Source: Candidatus Gastranaerophilales bacterium (GTDB lineage Bacteria > Cyanobacteriota > Vampirovibrionia > Gastranaerophilales > Gastranaerophilaceae). Taken from it: a stretch of 9,766 bases of DNA. Of the stretch, positions 1-6,374 are shown piece by piece. The notes beneath the pieces are model-generated. The model was not told the origin of the DNA, made no database searches, and saw only the letters and a program-made list of their open reading frames with translations. Within the stretch, counting starts at the first letter, position 1, and each line of letters starts with the position of its first letter. The position numbers and the translations under genes are program-made. The DNA lies in the NCBI GenBank assembly GCA_905235825.1, contig CAJONH010000016.1, positions 1 to 9,766 of the forward strand. The letters run 5' to 3'.

Positions 1-92
1 CAACCTCATTTTGTGTGTCGTGGCAATCCAGCTGATTATTTGATTTTATTTTCCAATTTTCATGCACAGCCTTTTGACTTCGTTTCCCCTGG
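1..92 (+). repeat. Left copy of long dispersed direct repeat
   Basis: This stretch matches 9675-9766 in the same orientation at 90 of 92 positions; the differences are at positions 5 and 88. Both copies are cut by the window edges, so the full unit is longer. It begins inside a hairpin whose right arm reads GTGGCAATCCAG (20-31) and continues as an AT-rich spacer (32-88). It encodes no convincing protein. The near identity over 9.6 kb implies recent copying or gene conversion. A REP- or MITE-like intergenic repeat is the most likely class. Confidence 0.9.
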
Positions 93-133
93 ATTGCTTC
101 GTCACCTAATGTGCTATTGTTCCTCGCAATGAC
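89..133 (+). repeat. Imperfect palindromic repeat, CTGGATTGC...GCAATGAC type
   Basis: Outer arms ATTGC (93-97) and GCAAT (126-130) are complementary. On the minus strand the element starts GTCATTGCGAGGAAC and ends GACGAAGCAATCCAG. This resembles the intergenic palindrome with GTCATTGCGAG and GAAGCAATCC ends that I recall from many unrelated bacterial genomes. The interior carries extra bases compared with that remembered consensus. It sits about 60 bp from the oppositely oriented hairpin half at 1-31, so the two form ends of a larger inverted arrangement. No transposase is nearby. Confidence 0.7.
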
Positions 134-160
134 ATGGCAAGTGCAGCCTGTAGTCTGCCC

Positions 161-196
161 AAAATAAATCGGTTGACTAAAGTAAACCCTGCTTGC
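161..196 (+). repeat. GGTTGACT palindrome module, left copy
   Basis: The 36 bases match 9615-9650 at 33 positions in the same orientation. The core (171-188) is an 8-bp inverted repeat, GGTTGACT/AGTAAACC, with a 2-base centre and one mismatched position. In the right copy the same palindrome is perfect. It lies just after the GCAATGAC hairpin, so it is a separate module of the same mosaic. Confidence 0.75.
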
Positions 197-198
197 CG

Positions 199-290
199 TT
201 ACTTTACACCGTGCAAAAAAGTAAGAGTATTATCTAATCTGATTTCACAATCCTATGGTGTAACAATTTTTTAACATGATAAATTTATTA
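199..290. other. Non-coding leader upstream of the helicase
   Basis: Together with the repeats before it this completes a 342-bp stretch without a gene. It holds a 7-bp inverted repeat, TTACTTT (199-205) and AAAGTAA (218-224), and a second widely spaced pair, TTACACC (204-210) and GGTGTAA (257-263). A TATTAT box at 229-234 could be a -10 element but has no well-spaced -35. I see no tRNA, small ORF or riboswitch. Confidence 0.4.
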
Positions 291-316
291 GCGAAAAAAA
301 ATTTTTTCGCTTTTTT
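291..316 (+). terminator. Rho-independent terminator-like hairpin ahead of the helicase
   Basis: GCGAAAAAA (291-299) pairs perfectly with TTTTTTCGC (302-310) and is followed by a run of six T (311-316), as in an intrinsic terminator on the plus strand. It ends only 26 bp before the helicase ATG, which leaves no room for a promoter between them. It either closes an upstream transcript or acts as an attenuator in the helicase leader. The stem is mostly A-U, so strength is uncertain. Confidence 0.55.
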
Positions 317-342
317 AAATTTTCGGAAAGAAGTGGAAGATT

Positions 343-3303
343 ATGAAAATAGCAAATATTACAAATATTACAAACATACATCAATATGAAAATTTAAAAC
401 GCAATCGGAATAAAGATATAAAACAAACAACAGTTTCAATTCCGATAAATAATATTTATTTGGGCAGAGATATTGTTTCCTTCGGTAACAGACCATTTCA
501 TGAAACATTAAAAGAAAACTATTTTCAACTTCCCAAAGGATGTTTCCCCGATGAATTCCAAATAGAAGCCGGAAAAGGATTAAATGAAGGAAAAAGTGTA
601 CTGGTAGAAGCCCCGACAGGTACGGGAAAAACAGCTATAGCACATTATGCGGCAACAAAAAATATAAAAGACGGCAAAACAACTTTCTATACAACTCCGT
701 TAAAAGCCTTGAGCAATCAAAAATTAAATGAATTCAGAGCCGTATACGGTGATGAAAATGTTGGTATACTAACGGGCGACAGACGTGAAAATGCACAGGC
801 TCCGATAGTTATAATGACTACGGAAGTCTATCGAAATATGGCAATTGATAATGCTTACGGGAATAAAAATCCGTTAATGGATAACCTTGGAACTGTTATA
901 TTTGACGAATTTCACTATCTTGGTGATACTGCACGGGGAAATGTTTGGGAAGACTCCTTAATATATACTCCTAAAAATGTTCAAACTCTTGCATTAAGTG
1001 CAACAATAGGTAATCCTGAAGATATTAAAGACTGGATTGGTTCATTAAATGATAACAATGTAAAATTAATTTCCATGCCATCTGAAGCAAGACACGTACC
1101 ATTGAAATTTGACTGTCTTCAAACTAAATCATATAAGAAAACAGAAGATTGGATTCAAAGGAAATTGGCAAGAACAGGCACTTTTGACTATGATTCAATG
1201 GAAGAATATTCTCCCAAACCTGATTTAAGCGACTATAAAAATGCAGTAAATAAACTTAGTAATGAAGAACAGCTTCCTGCAATATTTTTTGTATTCAGCA
1301 GAAAATTTTCAAGAGAATTGCTCGGTTATTTGGGAAAAGAAAGCAAAAGTCTGACGAATGATACAGAAAAAGAACAAATAAAAGAAATTTTAAATAAAAG
1401 AAAAAATGAAAAATATATCGGTGAAGATTTAAATGAAAATGCACTGTTAAACGGATATGCAATACATAACGCAGGAATAATTCCCGCACAAAAAGAATTA
1501 ATTGAAGAATTATTTCAAAAGAAATTGATAAAAACAGTAATTGCAACAGAAACTCTTGCGGCAGGAATAAACATGCCTGCTAAAACGGTAGTAATTTCCA
1601 GCCCTTATAAACCTTCAGATTCGGATGAAGATGATGAATATAAAATGAGAACATTAACCGCTAACGAGTTTAAACAAATGGCAGGACGTGCAGGACGCAG
1701 AGGTATTGATACTCAAGGATATGTTTATACAATGCCTACGGATAGAACATCGGAAATGGACTTTTTAGAATTGGAAACAACCGAATGTAATCATTTGGAA
1801 AGTCAATATAATCCGGATTATTCATTTTTATGCGGATTTTACAAATATAATGCTGAAAGCGAAAAACTAAAAAATATTTTTGAAAAAAGTTTTTATGCAT
1901 TCAATAATAATGAAGAAATTTCTAAAAATAATATTAATAAGCTGATTGATAACAGTATGAAAAAAACTCAGCTGCTAAAGGAAAGAAATTTTTTAACCGA
2001 AATAAACGGTGGATATGAATTAACCGATAAAGGATTAATGGCATCAAAAGTAAAAGGATATAATGCAATACCTCTTGTTGAAATGATATCAAGCGGAAAA
2101 ATGAAAGATATTACCCCTGAAACACTTGCACTTATTGCAGGAGCAGTTGCAACAGATGTAAATACCGAGGAAAATGAAATTGATAATTCAACCGATTTTT
2201 CTCTTTTAACGGGTAATCCTGAAAAACATACGGAAAATATTAAAGAACGGCTTGAAAAATCCGTCTGTGAAAAAATGAAAATGCTTGGTAAATCAATAAA
2301 TTCATTTAACAATTATACCGAAATGCTTAATTATGCAAGAAACCTGTCTAAGCCTGATGCTGATGCAGACATATTACAAAGTGAATTATCCGACTTAAAT
2401 GAAAAATATAATAAAATAAGTATAATACAGCAAAAAAATGTACAAATGTCACCTGAAGAACTTATTAAAGCATTAAAGGCAAAACAAACCATTCCAACTG
2501 TTATTTTAAAAGATAATATTGCAATTGTGGAAGAATTTAAAAAAAGAATGCCTGCTAAAGATATAGATACATATATACAAAAACTGGAATATGAAGAACA
2601 AGAACTTTCAGCTTCGATAAAAGGGAAAAAAGCACAAAATAAACAAGAACGAAAAATAAAGACTATTCAAAATGATATAAATAATGCTAAAAATATGAAG
2701 TTTTTGGAAGATAATCTTTATGGAGCTATTAATGAAAATCAAAAGTTTATAAAGAAAAATCAACCCGAAAAAGTAAAAAGAGATTTACACGAAGCACAGG
2801 TACAATTTGTCAGATTAATTTCAAAAGATACACTGGTAAGTGAATTGGAAGGTTTAAAATCAATAGAAAATTATCTGCAAAATAATGATTTAAAAGAAAG
2901 AAATGATATAAATTGCAGTCAGGGAGCAGATTGTATAAAGAAAATGATAAACGAATCATCACTATTAAAGGATGAAGAAATAAGGCTGGATTTACCCTCC
3001 AATACTGATAAGTTCGGAAAATTCGGAGCACAAACAGCATATAATTGGGTATTAATGAACAGTATTAATTCTTCAAGCATGTCAAACTGGCAAGAATTAA
3101 TACATACGGTTACATCTGTTGATGAAGGTATTTTATACGGAAGTATTTTACAAACTGCTGATTTATTAAGTCAAATAAGCGAAATTGCAGATGCAGGCAT
3201 GCAAAGTGCAATGACAAATGAAGATACAAAATATTACAGGCACTTAAAAAAGACTGCTGCAAAAGCAAGAGAATTAATGATAAAAGAACCGATTGAAGTA
3301 TAA
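343..3303 (+). CDS. Ski2-like DExH-box RNA helicase with DSHCT-type C-terminus
   Basis: This 986-residue protein is a superfamily 2 helicase expected to unwind structured RNA with ATP in the cytoplasm. Motifs appear in order: Q-like FQIEAG (72-77), Walker A APTGTGKT (90-97), motif Ia TTPLKAL (117-123), Ib TGD (144-146), DEFH (188-191), SAT (219-221), FVFSRK (316-321), motif V TETLAAGINMP (402-412), motif VI QMAGRAGRRG (445-454). A long Lys/Glu-rich, partly coiled-coil stretch (about 690-850) precedes a C-terminal region (about 924-986) resembling the DSHCT domain of Ski2/Mtr4 proteins. Cyanobacterial and plastid (ISE2-type) relatives are of similar size. The first 50 residues are a low-complexity extension containing NITNITN and ending in VSFGN. 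ATG is preceded by a modest Shine-Dalgarno, GGAAAGAAG (325-333). The family is clear; the RNA target is not. Confidence 0.92.
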   Translation: MKIANITNITNIHQYENLKRNRNKDIKQTTVSIPINNIYLGRDIVSFGNRPFHETLKENYFQLPKGCFPDEFQIEAGKGLNEGKSVLVEAPTGTGKTAIAHYAATKNIKDGKTTFYTTPLKALSNQKLNEFRAVYGDENVGILTGDRRENAQAPIVIMTTEVYRNMAIDNAYGNKNPLMDNLGTVIFDEFHYLGDTARGNVWEDSLIYTPKNVQTLALSATIGNPEDIKDWIGSLNDNNVKLISMPSEARHVPLKFDCLQTKSYKKTEDWIQRKLARTGTFDYDSMEEYSPKPDLSDYKNAVNKLSNEEQLPAIFFVFSRKFSRELLGYLGKESKSLTNDTEKEQIKEILNKRKNEKYIGEDLNENALLNGYAIHNAGIIPAQKELIEELFQKKLIKTVIATETLAAGINMPAKTVVISSPYKPSDSDEDDEYKMRTLTANEFKQMAGRAGRRGIDTQGYVYTMPTDRTSEMDFLELETTECNHLESQYNPDYSFLCGFYKYNAESEKLKNIFEKSFYAFNNNEEISKNNINKLIDNSMKKTQLLKERNFLTEINGGYELTDKGLMASKVKGYNAIPLVEMISSGKMKDITPETLALIAGAVATDVNTEENEIDNSTDFSLLTGNPEKHTENIKERLEKSVCEKMKMLGKSINSFNNYTEMLNYARNLSKPDADADILQSELSDLNEKYNKISIIQQKNVQMSPEELIKALKAKQTIPTVILKDNIAIVEEFKKRMPAKDIDTYIQKLEYEEQELSASIKGKKAQNKQERKIKTIQNDINNAKNMKFLEDNLYGAINENQKFIKKNQPEKVKRDLHEAQVQFVRLISKDTLVSELEGLKSIENYLQNNDLKERNDINCSQGADCIKKMINESSLLKDEEIRLDLPSNTDKFGKFGAQTAYNWVLMNSINSSSMSNWQELIHTVTSVDEGILYGSILQTADLLSQISEIADAGMQSAMTNEDTKYYRHLKKTAAKARELMIKEPIEV

Positions 3304-3311
3304 AACCGGCT
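3281..3311 (-). terminator. Candidate intrinsic terminator of the lysA-cdaA-eda unit
   Basis: On the minus strand AGCCGGTT (3311-3304) can pair with AATCGGTT (3294-3287) over 8 positions, two of them G-U, with a 9-base loop. The tail is CTTTTA. It begins two bases after the aldolase stop codon and lies within the last codons of the convergent helicase gene. Position and tail fit a terminator; the T-run is short. Confidence 0.45.
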
Positions 3312-3313
3312 GA

Positions 3314-3931
3314 TTATTTAAATTGTTTAACTTTATCGCAAACCGCTATTGAGCGTTTTGTAATTTCGGTTAAATCAGCATCTTTATATAATGCCCTTCC
3401 TATACCGACAGCTTTAGCACCTGCCTGTAAATAAGCAGGAATGTCATCCGTTTTTATACTGCCTGCCGCTATTACATTTAAAAACTTCATTGGACGCAAA
3501 ATATCTTCAATATATTCAGCTCCACCCATAGGATTTGCGGGTGAAATTTTTATTAATTGAGTTCTTGCCATCCAAGCCGAATATGCTTCATTTGGAGTTG
3601 TTGCAGTCATAATCAAAGGTATTTTTTGGCTTTTGCATAATCTTACCAAATTCATTTGGAAGACAGGGGAAACAATAACATCAGCTCCCGAATTTATTGC
3701 GATTTGAGCCTGCCTTTGCGTAATAATACCGCCGGCCATTATCATCGGACGATTATCAAGTTTTGTTATATCCTCTATAACTTTAACTGTTTGAGGTGTT
3801 TCTATAACAATTTCAATAACTTTTATTCCGCCGTCATATAACGAATTAATAACTTGTTTAACCTTTTCGGTATCCTGCATTCTCAATACTGCAAAAACTT
3901 TTTCCGTTTCTATTACTTCTATAGGATTCAT
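3314..3931 (-). CDS. eda: KDPG/KHG aldolase family protein (divergent)
   Basis: The protein has 205 residues, the usual size of bacterial class I 2-keto-3-deoxy-6-phosphogluconate / 4-hydroxy-2-oxoglutarate aldolases, which cleave keto acids to pyruvate plus an aldehyde by a Schiff base. The TIM-barrel pattern is visible: general-acid/base Glu40 in VIEIVIET and a Lys128 in IKISPA at the position of the Schiff-base lysine. It departs from E. coli Eda at several sites: PGIST is MTATT (108-112), the PTGG phosphate-site motif is AAGS (155-158), and the Arg after the strand carrying Glu40 is absent. Substrate is therefore uncertain. I chose the ATG at 3931, 7 bp after the cdaA stop, with GGGAAAGAAG inside the cdaA end as ribosome site. 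An ATG at 3985 would overlap cdaA by 47 bp and add 18 non-family residues. It is last in the lysA-cdaA-eda unit. Confidence 0.85.
   Translation of the reverse strand: MNPIEVIETEKVFAVLRMQDTEKVKQVINSLYDGGIKVIEIVIETPQTVKVIEDITKLDNRPMIMAGGIITQRQAQIAINSGADVIVSPVFQMNLVRLCKSQKIPLIMTATTPNEAYSAWMARTQLIKISPANPMGGAEYIEDILRPMKFLNVIAAGSIKTDDIPAYLQAGAKAVGIGRALYKDADLTEITKRSIAVCDKVKQFK
3339..3360 (+). terminator. Possible terminator of the helicase transcript
   Basis: CAAACCGCT (3339-3347) and AGCGTTTTG (3352-3360) form 8 of 9 pairs around an ATTG loop, about 35 bp past the helicase stop. The hairpin lies inside the C-terminal codons of the convergent aldolase gene. The trailing T-run is short (TTTTG, then TAATTT), so this is a weak call. 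Confidence 0.28.
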
Positions 3932-3938
3932 TTTAAAT

Positions 3939-4835
3939 TTACTTCTTTCCCAACTTAAACAAATTATGGAAAAACATATTATCATGTTTTTCTAAATTTT
4001 TCTTTCCGATTAAAGTTTCCAAATCTTCTTTAAATTTGGTTATATCATCATATTTTCTTAATATACCGTCAATTACTATAGATATATCACCCGTTTCTTC
4101 CGAAACTACAATACAAGCAGAATCGGAGATTTCACTTGCACCAATTGCGGCTCTGTGTCTTGTTCCGTATCTCCAGCTCAATTTCGGGTCTTCGGTTAAA
4201 GGCAAAAGCACGCCTGCGGCAAGTATTTTTCCGTTATGAATAATCATTGCACCGTCATGCAAAGGAGTATTCGGGAAAAATATAGTTAAAATAAGTTCTG
4301 CAGTAACTTCAGCATTAATTATAGTTCCGACTTCATTGTAAAAAGACAAATTATCTTCTTTTTGCAAAACAATCAAAGCACCTCTTTTAACTCTGCTGCA
4401 ATATTTTACAGCTTCTGTTATTTCTTTTACAAGAATAGCTCTATGCTCATCTTTTGCCGTATTTTTCAAAACGAAAATATTCTGACCGACAAATTTAGTC
4501 TGCCCCAAATGTACAAGCAATTTTCGCAGTTCGGGCTGAAAAACTACTACCATAGAGAACAATAAACCTGTTAAAATATACTGTGCAATTTTACCGAGAA
4601 TTTGTAAATCAAGTGCAAATAAAATCCAGCTAAAAAGCCATGTTGCAATAATAAAGATAAAAATACCTCTTACAAGTTTATCAGCTTGAGTATTTTTTAT
4701 AAATTTTATATAAATATATATGACAATTAAAAATATAAGCAGCAACTGTATTGCAGTATTCCAGGAAAACTCAGCAACACCTGCCTGAGCACGGGTAAAT
4801 AAATCGTTATATATTTCCAGTATTTTTTCGAGCAT
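3939..4835 (-). CDS. cdaA: Membrane-bound diadenylate cyclase (c-di-AMP synthase)
   Basis: CdaA joins two ATP molecules into cyclic di-AMP, a second messenger that in other bacteria controls potassium and osmolyte balance and cell-wall homeostasis. The 298 residues match the CdaA layout: three predicted membrane helices (about 27-46, 55-76, 82-100), then the DisA_N/DAC domain (about 105-260). The catalytic motifs are both intact: DGA (194-196, in PLHDGAMII) and RHRAA (226-230, in GTRHRAA). About 35 charged residues follow the domain. ATG at 4835 has AAAGG 4 bases upstream. It lies 36 bp after lysA and 7 bp before eda. Firmicutes place cdaA beside cdaR and glmM; neither is here. I recall a lysA-cdaA-uppS order in Synechocystis, which this partly matches. 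Confidence 0.96.
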   Translation of the reverse strand: MLEKILEIYNDLFTRAQAGVAEFSWNTAIQLLLIFLIVIYIYIKFIKNTQADKLVRGIFIFIIATWLFSWILFALDLQILGKIAQYILTGLLFSMVVVFQPELRKLLVHLGQTKFVGQNIFVLKNTAKDEHRAILVKEITEAVKYCSRVKRGALIVLQKEDNLSFYNEVGTIINAEVTAELILTIFFPNTPLHDGAMIIHNGKILAAGVLLPLTEDPKLSWRYGTRHRAAIGASEISDSACIVVSEETGDISIVIDGILRKYDDITKFKEDLETLIGKKNLEKHDNMFFHNLFKLGKK

Positions 4836-4871
4836 ATTGCCTTTACCGAGATGTCTATTTTTATCCGAGTT

Positions 4872-6197
4872 TTATTTCAATCTTTCGGGAATTACATCAG
4901 ACTCAATCAATTGGTCATAAGTCTGCCTATTTATTATAATATCAGATTTTCCATTATTTACAAGTACTGCGGCAGGTTTTAAAAGCCGATTATAATTACT
5001 TGACATGGAATATCCGTAAGCACCTGTATCATAGAAGCAAATAGTGTCGCCTTCTTCTATTTCAGGGAGCATAATATCTTTAGCAAGAATATCACCGGAT
5101 TCACAGTGTTTACCTGCAAGTGTTACTTTTTCATCGGAAATTCCGTTGGGATTATTAGCTATTTCTACGGTATATTTTGCACCGTAAAGGCTTGGTCTTG
5201 CGTTATCAGACATTCCTCCGTCAAGAGCCTGATATAATCTTCCGTTCGGAACCTGCTTAGAGCTTCCCGCCGTATATAAAGTAACACCCGATGTTCCTAT
5301 AATACTTCTTCCTGGTTCAATAAAAATAACGGGAGTTTCAATATCATATTCTTTTGAATATTTTTCTAATGCTTCTATAACGCTTTGTGCCATTTCATAT
5401 ACGGATATGGGTTTATCAACTTCTGTATATTTAATTCCCAATCCGCCGCCGAGATTAACTTCGTGTAAATCTATTCCGTATTTATCTTTAATTCGTCTTA
5501 TTTCTTTAAAAATAACTCCGACTTCATCGTAATATACTTGCTTTTCAAATATTTGAGAACCCGTATGAGCATGCAAACCGACTAAATTAAGATTTTTATA
5601 TTCATCAATAATAAGTTCAACAGCTTCATCAATTTGAGTTAAATCAAAACCGAATTTAGAGTCCAAATGACCTGTCTGGATATATTCATGAGTATGACAC
5701 TCTATTCCGGGAGTAATTCTAAGTAAAATTCTTACATTTTTATCTTGTGATTTTGCAATATCATTTAAAAGAGCCAATTCAAAAAAATTATCAACGGAAA
5801 TAGTGCCGATACCACATTCAATGGAACAACACAGCTCATCATAAGACTTATTATTACCGTTAAACAAAGTTTTAGACATATCAAATCCGGCTGATTTTGC
5901 TGTATATATTTCTCCGCCCGAACACAAATCAAGTCCAAAACCTTCTTCCTGCATAATTTTACAAATTGCCTTTGTCATAAAAGCCTTAGCTGCATACATC
6001 ATATTGACTTTAGGAAAATCTTTATATGCATCTTTGTAGCTTTTTGTTATGGAACGAATTGTTGCTTCATCAAATACATATAAAGGAGTGCCGTACTCAT
6101 TGGCAAGTTCAACAAGGTCGCATCCGCCTATTTCTATGTTTCCGTTTGAATTTATTTTCGCTGTTACGGGTTTTATATCCTGATTTGCTGTTTTCAT
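4872..6197 (-). CDS. lysA: Diaminopimelate decarboxylase
   Basis: LysA is a PLP enzyme converting meso-diaminopimelate to L-lysine, the last step of the DAP pathway. The 441-residue protein has the fold-type III layout: PLP lysine K71 in YAAKA (68-72), HTGSQ (211-215), glycine-rich GGGLGI (250-255), EPGRS (294-298) that contacts the cofactor phosphate, then the C-terminal barrel with CESGD (365-369) and GAYGYSMSSNYN (392-403), which complete the active site across the dimer. I place the start at the ATG at 6197, which has TGGAG seven bases upstream. The in-frame ATG at 6224, adding nine residues, has no ribosome site and would lie only 8 bases from the predicted transcription start. lysA leads the lysA-cdaA-eda unit. 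Confidence 0.96.
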   Translation of the reverse strand: MKTANQDIKPVTAKINSNGNIEIGGCDLVELANEYGTPLYVFDEATIRSITKSYKDAYKDFPKVNMMYAAKAFMTKAICKIMQEEGFGLDLCSGGEIYTAKSAGFDMSKTLFNGNNKSYDELCCSIECGIGTISVDNFFELALLNDIAKSQDKNVRILLRITPGIECHTHEYIQTGHLDSKFGFDLTQIDEAVELIIDEYKNLNLVGLHAHTGSQIFEKQVYYDEVGVIFKEIRRIKDKYGIDLHEVNLGGGLGIKYTEVDKPISVYEMAQSVIEALEKYSKEYDIETPVIFIEPGRSIIGTSGVTLYTAGSSKQVPNGRLYQALDGGMSDNARPSLYGAKYTVEIANNPNGISDEKVTLAGKHCESGDILAKDIMLPEIEEGDTICFYDTGAYGYSMSSNYNRLLKPAAVLVNNGKSDIIINRQTYDQLIESDVIPERLK

Positions 6198-6204
6198 TAG
6201 TTTT

Positions 6205-6209
6205 CTCCA
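6205..6209 (-). promoter_or_regulatory. Ribosome binding site that sets the lysA start
   Basis: The minus strand reads TGGAG, then seven bases (AAAACTA), then the ATG at 6197. No comparable site precedes the upstream in-frame ATG at 6224, so this site decides the start. Confidence 0.7.
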
Positions 6210-6238
6210 TATTTCTTTTATCATAACACAAGCAAATA

Positions 6239-6244
6239 ATTATA
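6239..6244 (-). promoter_or_regulatory. Candidate -10 box of the lysA promoter
   Basis: A consensus TATAAT lies on the minus strand 41 bases ahead of the chosen lysA start. Transcription would begin near 6232, giving a leader of about 35 bases. A TG dinucleotide sits two bases before the box, one base off the extended -10 spacing. No good TTGACA is present at 16-18 bp. The leader is too short for a lysine riboswitch. Confidence 0.45.
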
Positions 6245-6321
6245 TACATTTTTACAACGTTTAGTATATTATGTTGTATAAATATTTTTTTGCCATTTTA
6301 TTTATAGTTTATAGATGCTAC

Positions 6322-6355
6322 AAAAAAAGAAATTTCTCGAGCAAATAAAGTTTCT
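6322..6355 (-). terminator. Candidate terminator after dnaB
   Basis: On the minus strand AGAAA-c-TTT (6355-6347) can pair with AAATTTCT (6336-6329) with one bulged base and a loop of roughly ten, followed by seven T (6328-6322). It starts about 20 bp past the dnaB stop and precedes the lysA promoter. The stem is nearly all A-U, so efficiency is doubtful. Confidence 0.4.
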
Positions 6356-6374
6356 ATTATAGAAATATCTTAAA

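Noticed and set aside
1..342. CRISPR array or tRNA gene in the left non-coding stretch
   Set aside because: The repeats are not regularly spaced short direct repeats with unique spacers, and no cloverleaf with a TTCGA-type arm is visible.
1295..1546. Open frame of 83 codons on the minus strand inside the helicase gene
   Set aside because: Its Phe/Leu-rich translation is the shadow of the AT-rich coding strand; the plus-strand frame has clear helicase motifs throughout.
3309..3319. 11-base match GCTGATTATTT to the long terminal repeat (31-41)
   Set aside because: It is short, AT-rich, partly within the aldolase stop region, and neither flank extends the match; chance is likely.
3932..3985. 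Upstream extension of the aldolase gene to an ATG at 3985
   Set aside because: It overlaps cdaA by 47 bp, adds 18 residues not seen in the family, and the ATG at 3931 has a good ribosome site.
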